Assembly (NCBI GenBank): GCA_903896775.1
Contig: CAITZE010000026.1
Coordinates: 1-6,413 of the forward strand
Origin: an uncultured bacterium
GTDB taxonomy: Bacteria; Pseudomonadota; Alphaproteobacteria; Rhodospirillales; Rhodospirillaceae
DNA length: 6,413 nt
Direction of reading: 5' to 3'
The notes beneath the pieces were generated by a model. That model was not told the origin of the DNA, did not search any database, and worked only from the letters and a program-made list of their open reading frames with translations. Positions 1 to 6,413 of this stretch are shown piece after piece; position 1 is the first letter of the stretch; each line of letters starts with the position of its first letter. The translations under genes and the position numbers were made by a program.

Positions 1-1764
<1,764 letters not shown>

Positions 1765-1889
1765 AAACGCAACTATCTCCCTCGCGAACGCGTCGCCTAA
1801 TTTAGCGCATAGCCCCAGGTCATTGTGCAGGCCGATCGCCGCTCCGCGGTCGCACTGCCAATCGACGTCGAGTACATTGATACACAATG

Positions 1890-1912
1890 AAAAACGACCG
1901 TCCCTAAGGTCG
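1890..1912 (-). terminator. Terminator-like hairpin with T-run in the gltB leader
   Basis: Read on the minus strand, CGACC and GGTCG form a 5-bp stem around an 8-nt loop (1890-1912 covers stem plus T-run), followed directly by TTTTT. The stem is short, so this would be a weak intrinsic terminator. It could end transcription coming from the FMN-binding protein gene, whose stop lies about 135 bp upstream, or it could act in the gltB leader. On the plus strand the hairpin is not followed by a T-run. Confidence 0.35.
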
Positions 1913-1919
1913 GCAAAAG

Positions 1920-1949
1920 TATCAATAAACGACTTGGGTGGGCCGTCAA
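1920..1949 (-). promoter_or_regulatory. Candidate sigma-70-type promoter upstream of gltB
   Basis: On the minus strand TTGACG (1944-1949) matches five of six bases of the -35 consensus. After an 18-bp spacer comes TTGATA (1920-1925), a weak -10. Transcription would start near 1913, giving a gltB leader of about 150 nt. The placement is plausible because nothing codes here, but the -10 is poor and the call rests on sequence matching alone. A hairpin begins almost exactly at the predicted start, which weakens either this call or the hairpin call. Confidence 0.35.
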
Positions 1950-2038
1950 GACCCCGCCCAGCTTACGGGGGCCGTCGCCAGCAAGGGCTTGGAAAGATAA
2001 GGGTTTTTGCAGCAGCGAACGAAGCGCGGCGCAACCGT

Positions 2039-2057
2039 GACCGGCAATTAGCCGGTC
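2039..2057 (-). repeat. Perfect 7-bp inverted repeat overlapping the stop codon of the FMN-binding protein gene
   Basis: GACCGGC and GCCGGTC are separated by 5 nt; on the minus strand the TAA stop lies at the stem-loop junction. The G+C-rich stem would fold stably in the mRNA. No T-run follows, so it is not a classical intrinsic terminator. It may instead protect the 3' end or help Rho-dependent ending. Confidence 0.45.
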
Positions 2058-2566
2058 GGCGGGGCCAGTATTAAATCAATGGTCGAGAGGATCTTCTTGA
2101 TGCCCTGCACCATCTGGCTCGACGACAATGTCGACCCCGAAATAAGCTCAACATTCGTAAAGTTCCCACCATGCTTTTTGCCGTGAAACTGGGCACGCCA
2201 CTCCGGTATGGTGATACCGTCATATTTCTCAAGGCACTCCAGAATTTCGACTTGATCGACCGTACCCTTAGAGCTGACAGATACGGCGTAGCTGATCCAG
2301 TCGTCCTTGCCCCGCACCTGGTCAACGATGAACCATCCGCCCGTCGACACACGCCAAGCTTTTACCTGGCGCGAGTAAACATTGACGTTGGCGTCTTGGA
2401 TGATCTCGTTGAATTGGGTCTGGTCGAGGGTAATAAAGTGTTCTTCGAACGTCGCACCCGGAAACATCAACTGCTGAGCTTGCGCGATATCCATGTAAAT
2501 TTTGGCCTGCGCAGGCATCGCGCTGGCGACAATCGCAGCTGGAACCAACAGAAACTGAAATTTCAT
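2048..2566 (-). CDS. Exported FMN-binding-domain protein (172 aa), probable ApbE flavinylation target
   Basis: This is a small extracytoplasmic protein with the FMN-binding domain found in NqrC, RnfG and NosR-type electron-transfer proteins, where ApbE links FMN to a threonine. The ATG at 2566 is chosen because AAAGAG lies 7 nt upstream and because it opens a clean signal peptide: MKF, a hydrophobic stretch to about residue 17, then AQA at 19-21 with likely cleavage before Lys22. An upstream in-frame start would add 17 residues before the signal and is unlikely. The domain shows GWFIVDQVRGKDDW (77-90), VDQVEILE (103-110), WRAQFHGK (123-130) and the attachment-like ELISGSTLSS (140-149), with Thr146 the candidate FMN site. 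The usual motif has Asp and Ala where this has Glu140 and Ser145, so flavinylation is inferred. No heme motif, membrane anchor or apbE gene is visible. The domain is fairly certain; the redox partner is unknown. Confidence 0.82.
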   Translation of the reverse strand: MKFQFLLVPAAIVASAMPAQAKIYMDIAQAQQLMFPGATFEEHFITLDQTQFNEIIQDANVNVYSRQVKAWRVSTGGWFIVDQVRGKDDWISYAVSVSSKGTVDQVEILECLEKYDGITIPEWRAQFHGKKHGGNFTNVELISGSTLSSSQMVQGIKKILSTIDLILAPPTG

Positions 2567-2638
2567 CGGTCTACTCTTTAGGCCAAGAGGGCCCGCTTCT
2601 CGAAACCAACACAGCAAGCATACCTTAGTCTAACGTCC

Positions 2639-2652
2639 GAATTCCAGAATTC
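2639..2652. repeat. Paired hexamer palindrome GAATTC-CA-GAATTC
   Basis: Two copies of the palindrome GAATTC are separated by 2 bp, so the 14-mer is also a near-perfect palindrome as a whole. It lies about 73 bp upstream of the FMN-binding protein start and 35 bp (centre to centre) from a second element of the same design. It could be an operator for a dimeric regulator; this is inference only. Confidence 0.4.
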
Positions 2653-2673
2653 GCACGTTTGCAGCCCGTCTTT

Positions 2674-2687
2674 GATATCACGATATC
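2674..2687. repeat. Paired hexamer palindrome GATATC-AC-GATATC
   Basis: This has the same architecture as the element at 2639-2652: two identical 6-bp palindromes with a 2-bp spacer. The right copy is extended to the 10-bp palindrome ACGATATCGT (2680-2689). It lies between the methyltransferase gene and the FMN-binding protein gene and may be a regulatory site for the latter. Confidence 0.4.
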
Positions 2688-2705
2688 GTAAAGGATACCT
2701 TCTTA

Positions 2706-2733
2706 CCGCAAGTCCGGTGGCGACAAATTGCGG
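2706..2733 (-). other. Bulged stem-loop downstream of the class I methyltransferase gene
   Basis: CCGCAA (2706-2711) pairs with TTGCGG (2728-2733), and GTC (2712-2714) with GAC (2722-2724). This gives nine base pairs with a 3-nt bulge (2725-2727) and a 7-nt loop. It begins about 30 nt beyond the methyltransferase stop codon. No T-run follows on the minus strand, so it may be a 3'-end stabiliser or a Rho-dependent end rather than an intrinsic terminator. An A+T-rich 6-bp inverted repeat (ACTATT/AATAGT, 2745-2763) also overlaps that stop codon. Confidence 0.35.
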
Positions 2734-2762
2734 CAATAAAATCTACTATTAGAATCAAATAG

Positions 2763-3494
2763 TTATCCGGAAAATGCCGCTTCTGCTTTGTCAAGAACAG
2801 CAATGAAATAACCGTTATGCCAGTCAAAATCGCGCACGGCGCGCCAATCTTCGATCGGCAAAAGATGGTCAGGACTAATATCGTTATCGGTTGTGCGTAT
2901 TGCAGCAGCGTACAAAAGGGTCAAATCGCATTTGGAAATAGCGGCCAACGTGCCATCCCTCACCCGGCCCCAATTCCAGTCATCGACGATAAAGACAAAG
3001 CGATTATCGAGACACGGCAAAGCCATCGACAGGCCCTTGTATTGATCAATAGCGTCGTGAGGACCGTCAAAAAGGTAGACGTTAAAGAGACCAGGGAGCC
3101 GACTGAAATCAATCGTCCGAAAGTCGGCCTCGACAAACGTCACATGCGCTTCGGGGGTTGTGAAACGTTCGACATTTTTGAGAAAACCCTCTTTGGGACC
3201 GCCAAACTCCGACCAATTGTCGATGGCAACCGCTTTAACTTTATTACCGTGAATGGCGGAACACAAAGTCGATCCCATCCATGATCCGACTTCGAGATAG
3301 CGAGGGTCATCAAGTGAAGCCACAAGTGTATTGATAAAATAGCGGTACTTTTTTCCCGACATTCCATCAATGCCGTAAATACCAGTATCTGCGTTGAGAT
3401 CGTCTTGCGCGACGGCTGCGTGCAGCGCTTGATCGACTTTTACCGCGAGGTCGCAAGATGCGGCACTACCTACAATATCGAAAATCTTCATCAT
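2763..3494 (-). CDS. Class I SAM-dependent methyltransferase (Methyltransf_24-like), 243 aa
   Basis: This is a predicted cytosolic methyltransferase with a Rossmann fold; the substrate is unknown. Motif I is YLEVGSWMGST (67-77). The acidic end of strand 2 is AIDNW (90-94), followed by VEADF (121-125), YLFDGPHD (140-147) and FIVDDWNWG (168-176). That order and spacing fit methyltransferases found in glycan, cephalosporin-hydroxylase-like and small-molecule loci. The protein starts MMKIF; either adjacent ATG (3494 or 3491) is possible, with a modest GCGGA upstream. It lies 24 nt downstream of the FkbM gene on the same strand, so the two are almost certainly co-transcribed. The pairing suggests both modify the same product, perhaps a surface sugar or lipid. 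Hand-sampled base composition is lower in G+C than in parts of gltB, which may hint at an accessory origin. Fold confidence is high; substrate confidence is nil. Confidence 0.85.
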   Translation of the reverse strand: MMKIFDIVGSAASCDLAVKVDQALHAAVAQDDLNADTGIYGIDGMSGKKYRYFINTLVASLDDPRYLEVGSWMGSTLCSAIHGNKVKAVAIDNWSEFGGPKEGFLKNVERFTTPEAHVTFVEADFRTIDFSRLPGLFNVYLFDGPHDAIDQYKGLSMALPCLDNRFVFIVDDWNWGRVRDGTLAAISKCDLTLLYAAAIRTTDNDISPDHLLPIEDWRAVRDFDWHNGYFIAVLDKAEAAFSG

Positions 3495-3518
3495 AGAATC
3501 CGCCAGTCGTCCGCCGAA

Positions 3519-4430
3519 TTAGCCCACACCCGGTACGTTCACAAGAGGCCGGACAAGGTTGAAGAACTTCTCGCCATAACCTTGCTGTGTACGCTTGTCA
3601 TGCTCGCGCAAGAGATGAAGCACGATGTCGTGAGATTGATAACAGTCGTAAAGGATCACGGCCATACGCAAGAGCTGATCTGAACTGAGCAATTCGAGGC
3701 GCGTAAAATCACGGATAAAGATGGCATCGGCCCAGAAGAGCTGGCTGTGGCCGGTATAGGGATCATTGCTCAGCAGAATGGGGGAGAGATCGCGCGTCAC
3801 AAGCGGCGCGAATTTATGCAGTACGTAACCTTGCGTACGCAGGAATTTTTCGACATCCGAGAATAACGGCTGTCCTTTATACATAGACAGAAATTCAACC
3901 TCAGTATGAATGACGACCGAGTGACTTAGACGTTGTACGGCATTCTCAAACACCATCAACTCAGCGCCTTGGATGTCGATCTTGAGCAAATCCAGGCCGG
4001 CAGTCTCGACAACGTCGTCCAATCGAACGGTTTGCACCTCTTGCGTTAATATGACCTGCCCCCACTCCTTGAAGCTAGCGAACAGTGAAAGGACCTCAGG
4101 GTTTGGCTCTAAAAGCGACGTCATACCTGGCAATCGGCAATGACGTAAGATGTGCTTAGCGCCGTCACCGACGGCAAGCGGCAAATAGGTTTCAGAAGGG
4201 CCTTTACGTTTATTTAGTTCGGCGAGAGCATCCAGGTTAGGTTCAAAGCCGACGACTTGGGTTTGCCCGTTGGCCAAGAGCGCAGCATACGGCGTTGGGC
4301 CGTCGATAGGATTGGCGCCGATATCGACAATTTTGATATCGCAGGAAGCGTCTAGCACCACGCGCAATGACGTCGGAAATGAGGCTTTAACGGCGGCGAT
4401 ATAGGCCGATTCCTGTTCACCGGTCATCAT
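3519..4430 (-). CDS. FkbM-family SAM-dependent methyltransferase (303 aa)
   Basis: FkbM-type enzymes O-methylate hydroxyl groups, classically on FK506/rapamycin and often on sugars of surface glycans. Family landmarks are the SAM-binding VDIGANPIDG (35-44), VGFEPN (60-65), LPLAVGDG (83-90), MTSLLEPN (103-110), VRLDDV (135-140), the strongly conserved LLKIDIQGAE (148-157) and HTEVEF (175-180). The domain ends near ADAIFIRD (234-241). About 60 further residues, rich in Leu, His and charged residues, look helical and are not typical of the core. Start: two adjacent ATG codons (4430, 4427) with AGGA about 9 nt upstream of the first. The gene is the middle one of three minus-strand genes, after the TPR gene and 24 nt before a second methyltransferase. 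TPR proteins often accompany or are fused to FkbM enzymes and may present the substrate; here that role is inferred. Confidence 0.9.
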   Translation of the reverse strand: MMTGEQESAYIAAVKASFPTSLRVVLDASCDIKIVDIGANPIDGPTPYAALLANGQTQVVGFEPNLDALAELNKRKGPSETYLPLAVGDGAKHILRHCRLPGMTSLLEPNPEVLSLFASFKEWGQVILTQEVQTVRLDDVVETAGLDLLKIDIQGAELMVFENAVQRLSHSVVIHTEVEFLSMYKGQPLFSDVEKFLRTQGYVLHKFAPLVTRDLSPILLSNDPYTGHSQLFWADAIFIRDFTRLELLSSDQLLRMAVILYDCYQSHDIVLHLLREHDKRTQQGYGEKFFNLVRPLVNVPGVG

Positions 4431-4482
4431 GTGTGCGGGTCCTGCCCCAAGAATTGAAATATCTTAGACCGCAATGGTCGGC

Positions 4483-4584
4483 TTATCGGCGCCAGAGGCG
4501 AACATCTTCCCGCAAATAAGCATAGCTGTCTCGGTCTGCCAGCTTCTCTCGATAAAGCTCGTCATAATCCGGTATTCTTTCGCG
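4483..4584 (-). pseudogene. Detached C-terminal tail of the TPR protein in the +1 frame
   Basis: After the AAA at 4578-4580, the +1 frame reads RIPDYDELYREKL and on to LREDVRLWRR, then TAA at 4483. The tail is rich in Asp, Glu, Arg and Tyr with an amphipathic, helical look, and could serve as the capping helix that normally closes a TPR stack. Removing one base near the A-run joins it to the TPR frame, giving a protein of about 227 residues. The tail would also shrink the gap to the FkbM gene from 131 to 52 nt. No start codon with a ribosome site serves this segment alone. A sequencing or assembly indel, a real mutation and programmed frameshifting all remain possible. Confidence 0.55.
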
Positions 4585-5167
4585 CCATCGGCAGATTGGG
4601 TTGGATCTCAATGGCCTTCTTGAATGCCGCAATCGCGCCGTCAAAGTCGCCGATACCCCACAGGCCAACGCCTAGGTTGCTGTAGGCTTCGAAATAGTTC
4701 GCCTCCATGGCGATGGCTTTGCGTAGATAAACTAGGCCCTCCTCAAAGCGGCTGAGCTTTACGAGGGAGTCACCAAGATTGTTGGTGGCCTTGGCGTTGC
4801 TCGGCTCGATCTTTATGGCATTCGCGAAGGACTCAATAGCCCGCTCGTGCATTTCCATAGAGTTGAGCGTAACGCCGAGATTGTTGTGAGCGATGCCGAG
4901 ATTGGGGTCGAGTTCAACCGCTTTGCGCTGGTGGATAAGGGCTTCGTCTTTTTTACCCAGGTCATAGAGCGCGACGCCAAAGTTATTCTGCAATAACGCA
5001 ACAGTCGGGTTAAGGCGCAACGCCTGGCGATAAGCGACGATGGCTTTTTCGGTTTCGCCCGCCTGATGGAATTGAAGGCCGGTATTGAAGGCCTGTACGA
5101 AGGCTGGCCCGGCACTATTTGAGCTACCTGGCGCTGCTTCCGAAGCGCGGCGTTGTTTGCGATTCAT
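4562..5167 (-). CDS. Tetratricopeptide-repeat protein (201 aa), C-terminus probably lost by frameshift
   Basis: This is a protein-interaction scaffold made of five TPR units with an exact 34-residue period; the unit-ending prolines fall at 54, 88, 122 and 190, with Ala-Asn replacing the fourth. Typical TPR residues recur, for example NNFGVALYDLGKKDEA and NNLGDSLVKLSRFEEG. The N-terminus MNRKQRRAS is an Arg/Lys-rich opening seen in many alphaproteobacterial TPR proteins (from memory). The ATG at 5167 is preferred over an in-frame TTG six bases earlier because GAGAGA is well spaced for the ATG and too close to the TTG. The frame stops abruptly after MARKNTGL, just beyond the fifth repeat, while the +1 frame continues as a coding-like 34-codon tail to 4483. 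It heads the methyltransferase transcription unit and diverges from the SRPBCC gene. Two TATAAG sequences (5216-5221, 5200-5205) lie upstream without convincing -35 boxes. Confidence 0.85.
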   Translation of the reverse strand: MNRKQRRASEAAPGSSNSAGPAFVQAFNTGLQFHQAGETEKAIVAYRQALRLNPTVALLQNNFGVALYDLGKKDEALIHQRKAVELDPNLGIAHNNLGVTLNSMEMHERAIESFANAIKIEPSNAKATNNLGDSLVKLSRFEEGLVYLRKAIAMEANYFEAYSNLGVGLWGIGDFDGAIAAFKKAIEIQPNLPMARKNTGL

Positions 5168-5320
5168 CCCCAAATCTCTCTGTCGTCTTTGCCCGACTTC
5201 TTATACAGGCTTCCGCTTATAGATTCTTAACTTAGTTGATTTTCACGCCTCTGCCCTTTGCCAAAGCCGGGGCGGTCGTGAAATGATGGCGAACGGGCAA
5301 CATCTCGTGGGGGAAATCCG

Positions 5321-5851
5321 ATGCTACAGATTATTGGGCTTGTGGTCCTGGCCGCGGTCGTTGGCATTCTGATCGCCGCAGCTCTAAAGCCCGATAACTT
5401 CCGCGTGCAGCGCCAAGCCAGCATCAAAGCCTCACCTGACACTATTTTTCCGTTTATCAACGATCTCCATAAATGGACCGCTTGGTCGCCCTTCGAGAAG
5501 CTGGACCCAGTAATGAAGCGCGCATTCAGCGGCGCCGAGGCGGGCAAAGGCGCTGTCTATGCCTGGGACGGCAACAGCCGCGCCGGCACCGGAAGCATGG
5601 AAATCACCGACACTAGCCCGCCGTCGCGGCTGACAATGGCGCTGAATTTTACCAAGCCTTTTAAAAACAACTGCGTCGTCGACTTCACGCTGGAACCCCA
5701 GGGCGATTCGACAGTCGTGACGTGGGCGATGGTTGGTCCCACGCCGTTCGTGTCAAAGATCGTACATGTGCTGGTGAACATGGACAAAATGATTGGCAAA
5801 AGCTTTGACGAGGGCCTGGCGAACTTGAAGGCTGTCGTGGAGAAAACCTGA
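5321..5851 (+). CDS. Membrane-anchored SRPBCC (polyketide cyclase/START-like) protein, 176 aa
   Basis: This belongs to the SRPBCC superfamily, helix-grip proteins with a deep hydrophobic cavity that bind lipids or other apolar ligands; the ligand of this branch is not known. Residues 4-22 form one strong hydrophobic segment (IIGLVVLAAVVGILIAAAL) followed by KPDNFRV, so the protein is probably anchored by its N-terminus. The domain then shows the Ala-Ser-Pro start of helix 1 (AS-PDTIFPFINDLHKW), WTAWSPFEKLDP (52-63), GKGAVYAWDGN (75-85), GTGSMEITD (89-97), the beta strand FTLEPQGDSTVVTWAM (122-137) and a closing helix MIGKSFDEGLANLK (157-170). These match a widespread proteobacterial family over its full length. 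The ATG at 5321 has GGGGGA 7-8 nt upstream. It is transcribed away from the TPR gene and ends 10 bp from a convergent tRNA gene. No biochemical role can be assigned. Confidence 0.88.
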   Translation: MLQIIGLVVLAAVVGILIAAALKPDNFRVQRQASIKASPDTIFPFINDLHKWTAWSPFEKLDPVMKRAFSGAEAGKGAVYAWDGNSRAGTGSMEITDTSPPSRLTMALNFTKPFKNNCVVDFTLEPQGDSTVVTWAMVGPTPFVSKIVHVLVNMDKMIGKSFDEGLANLKAVVEKT

Positions 5852-5861
5852 TCTAAAACGA

Positions 5862-5938
5862 TGGCGATCCCGGCAGGACTCGAACCTGCGACCCTCTGCT
5901 TAGAAGGCAGATGCTCTATCCAGCTGAGCTACGGGATC
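5862..5938 (-). tRNA. tRNA-Arg (anticodon UCU)
   Basis: On the minus strand the 77-nt gene has acceptor stem GATCCCG/CGGGATC, D-arm GCTC...GAGC, anticodon stem TCTGC/GCAGA around loop CTTCTAA (anticodon TCT), T-arm GGTTCGAGTCC, discriminator G and an encoded CCA. All stems pair. It reads AGA codons. It starts 23 nt after the stop of the NDUFS4-like gene and may be processed from the same transcript. No terminator separates it from the convergent SRPBCC gene. Confidence 0.97.
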
Positions 5939-5961
5939 GTGAACAGCCGTCGGGTGTAAAT

Positions 5962-6261
5962 CTACCGCACCCATTTGAACGCGAAATTATCGGCGTAGGA
6001 TTTAGGTGTAATGATGCGGTCGTGCGGCTCTTCGAGTTTATATTCGATACCCTTTCGCACGGCGTAAGCGACCGCTTCTTCTTTGGTATCGAACCATAGC
6101 TTCAGCTGACGGTTTGTATCGCGCGAACCGGCCCAGCCCATCAGCGGATCGGCGTCTTGCGCATCAGCGGGGTCGTATTCCAACAGCCAACGTGTTGTAT
6201 TGGCGCGGCCCGATTGCATGGCCGTCTTGGTTGGCTTGGAAATTCGCACCGATCCCGTCAT
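5962..6261 (-). CDS. NADH-ubiquinone oxidoreductase (complex I) accessory subunit, NDUFS4/18 kDa-like, 99 aa
   Basis: This is a bacterial homologue of the mitochondrial complex I subunit NDUFS4, which binds the peripheral arm near the NADH module and stabilises it at the cytoplasmic face of the membrane. Family features cover the whole length: VRISKPTKTAMQSGRA (5-20), RWLLEYDP (24-31), DPLMGWAGSRDT (38-49), QLKLWFDTKEEAVAYA (52-67) and the C-terminal KSYADNFAF (87-95). At 99 residues it is a complete bacterial-type protein without the mitochondrial targeting extension. The ATG at 6261 follows GAGGCAGGG with a somewhat long, A-rich spacer. No other nuo gene is in view, in line with NDUFS4 genes usually lying apart from the nuo operon. 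It lies between two tRNA genes on the same strand and may share a transcript with tRNA-Arg. Confidence 0.93.
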   Translation of the reverse strand: MTGSVRISKPTKTAMQSGRANTTRWLLEYDPADAQDADPLMGWAGSRDTNRQLKLWFDTKEEAVAYAVRKGIEYKLEEPHDRIITPKSYADNFAFKWVR

Positions 6262-6289
6262 ATTTTTTAGCCCTGCCTCAGGTTACGCA

Positions 6290-6306
6290 TCCCATCAAAG
6301 ATGGGA
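6290..6306 (-). repeat. 7-bp inverted repeat with 3-nt loop between tRNA-Pro and the NDUFS4-like gene
   Basis: TCCCATC (6290-6296) and GATGGGA (6300-6306) flank AAA. On the minus strand the hairpin lies just after the tRNA-Pro 3' end and about 29 bp before the NDUFS4-like start. No T-run follows directly, so read-through from the tRNA promoter into the gene is possible; the hairpin may mark a processing or partial termination point. Confidence 0.4.
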
Positions 6307-6326
6307 GCATGATAATTGCGAAGGGC

Positions 6327-6403
6327 TGGTCGGAGCGAGAGGATTCGAACCTCCGACATCCAGCTCCCAAAGCTGGCGCTCTACCAGGCTGAGCTACACC
6401 CCG
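6327..6403 (-). tRNA. tRNA-Pro (anticodon UGG)
   Basis: The 77-nt minus-strand gene has acceptor stem CGGGGTG/CGCTCCG (two G-U pairs), D-arm GCTC...GAGC, anticodon stem CCAGC/GCTGG around loop TTTGGGA (anticodon TGG), T-arm with GGTTCGAATCC, discriminator A and an encoded CCA. It reads CCA/CCG/CCU proline codons. It is complete, with about ten bases left to the window edge, so its promoter is outside. Confidence 0.96.
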
Positions 6404-6413
6404 CGCGGCGACA

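Noticed and set aside
1801..1860. NtrC or sigma-54 sites before gltB
   Set aside because: TGCACAATGAC has a weak resemblance to half an NtrC site, but the second half does not match and no GG-N10-GC sigma-54 pair stands out.
1797..1877. A 26-codon minus-strand open frame starting MYSTSIGS in the gltB leader, a possible leader peptide
   Set aside because: There is no ribosome-binding sequence before its ATG and no run of regulatory codons for glutamate, glutamine or another amino acid, and its stop lies far from any attenuator-like hairpin.
2171..2581. Plus-strand open frame of 136 codons
   Set aside because: It is opposite the FMN-binding protein, which has a signal peptide, a ribosome site and a family motif; the plus-strand translation shows none of these.
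2817..3284. Plus-strand open frame of 155 codons
   Set aside because: It is opposite the class I methyltransferase, whose motifs are clear and in order; the antisense translation has no recognisable features.
3405..3683. Plus-strand open frame of 92 codons spanning the junction of the two methyltransferase genes
   Set aside because: It is antisense to the ends of two recognised genes and has no ribosome site or family resemblance.
4570..4590. Programmed frameshift in the TPR gene as the default explanation
   Set aside because: The short A-run and CGA AAG codons are not a recognised +1 shift site, and no stimulator is evident. A simple indel is more economical, so programmed shifting is kept only as an alternative.
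5200..5221. Two TATAAG boxes upstream of the TPR gene as promoter -10 elements
   Set aside because: Neither has a recognisable -35 at 16-18 bp, so they are mentioned with the gene but not called as promoters.
5557..5799. Minus-strand open frame inside the SRPBCC gene
   Set aside because: It is a shadow frame; the plus-strand product matches its family over its full length.
5862..6403. tRNA genes as attachment sites of an integrated element
   Set aside because: No integrase, no duplicated tRNA 3' end and no mobile genes are seen in the window.

Overview
The window looks like ordinary chromosome from an alphaproteobacterium, order not resolved. The main reasons are a bacterial homologue of the complex I accessory subunit NDUFS4, which among bacteria is essentially alphaproteobacterial, and a glutamate synthase large subunit of the type with a short leader before the catalytic Cys. 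Base composition is moderate: hand counts over short blocks run from about 43% to 60% G+C, lowest in the methyltransferase genes.

Layout, left to right. Positions 1-1764 (minus) hold the first 588 codons of gltB; the gene runs off the left edge. A leader of about 280 bp follows (1765-2047), with a possible promoter and small hairpins. Positions 2048-2566 (minus) encode a small exported FMN-binding-domain protein. Its upstream region of about 196 bp carries two unusual paired-hexamer palindromes and a bulged stem-loop. Positions 2763-5167 (minus) form a probable three-gene transcription unit, in the order TPR protein, FkbM-family methyltransferase, class I SAM methyltransferase. The TPR reading frame appears to lose its C-terminal tail to a +1 frame change. 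A divergent intergenic stretch of about 150 bp leads to a plus-strand, membrane-anchored SRPBCC protein (5321-5851). Its stop lies 10 bp from the 3' end of a convergent tRNA-Arg(UCU). The right end holds the NDUFS4-like gene (minus) and tRNA-Pro(UGG) (minus), so the small gene sits between two tRNA genes.

How the genes relate. gltB (nitrogen assimilation), the NDUFS4-like gene (respiration) and the tRNAs are housekeeping. The accessory part is the TPR-FkbM-methyltransferase cassette. Such sets are often found beside surface-polysaccharide or glycoprotein biosynthesis genes, but no glycosyltransferase or substrate gene is visible here, so the substrate is unknown. The FMN-binding protein probably acts outside the cytoplasmic membrane in electron transfer after covalent flavinylation, although its attachment motif departs from the consensus. 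I see no CRISPR array, transposase, phage gene or origin. Nothing here amounts to a clearly new system. The best leads are the TPR frame break, the divergent flavinylation motif and the paired palindromes.
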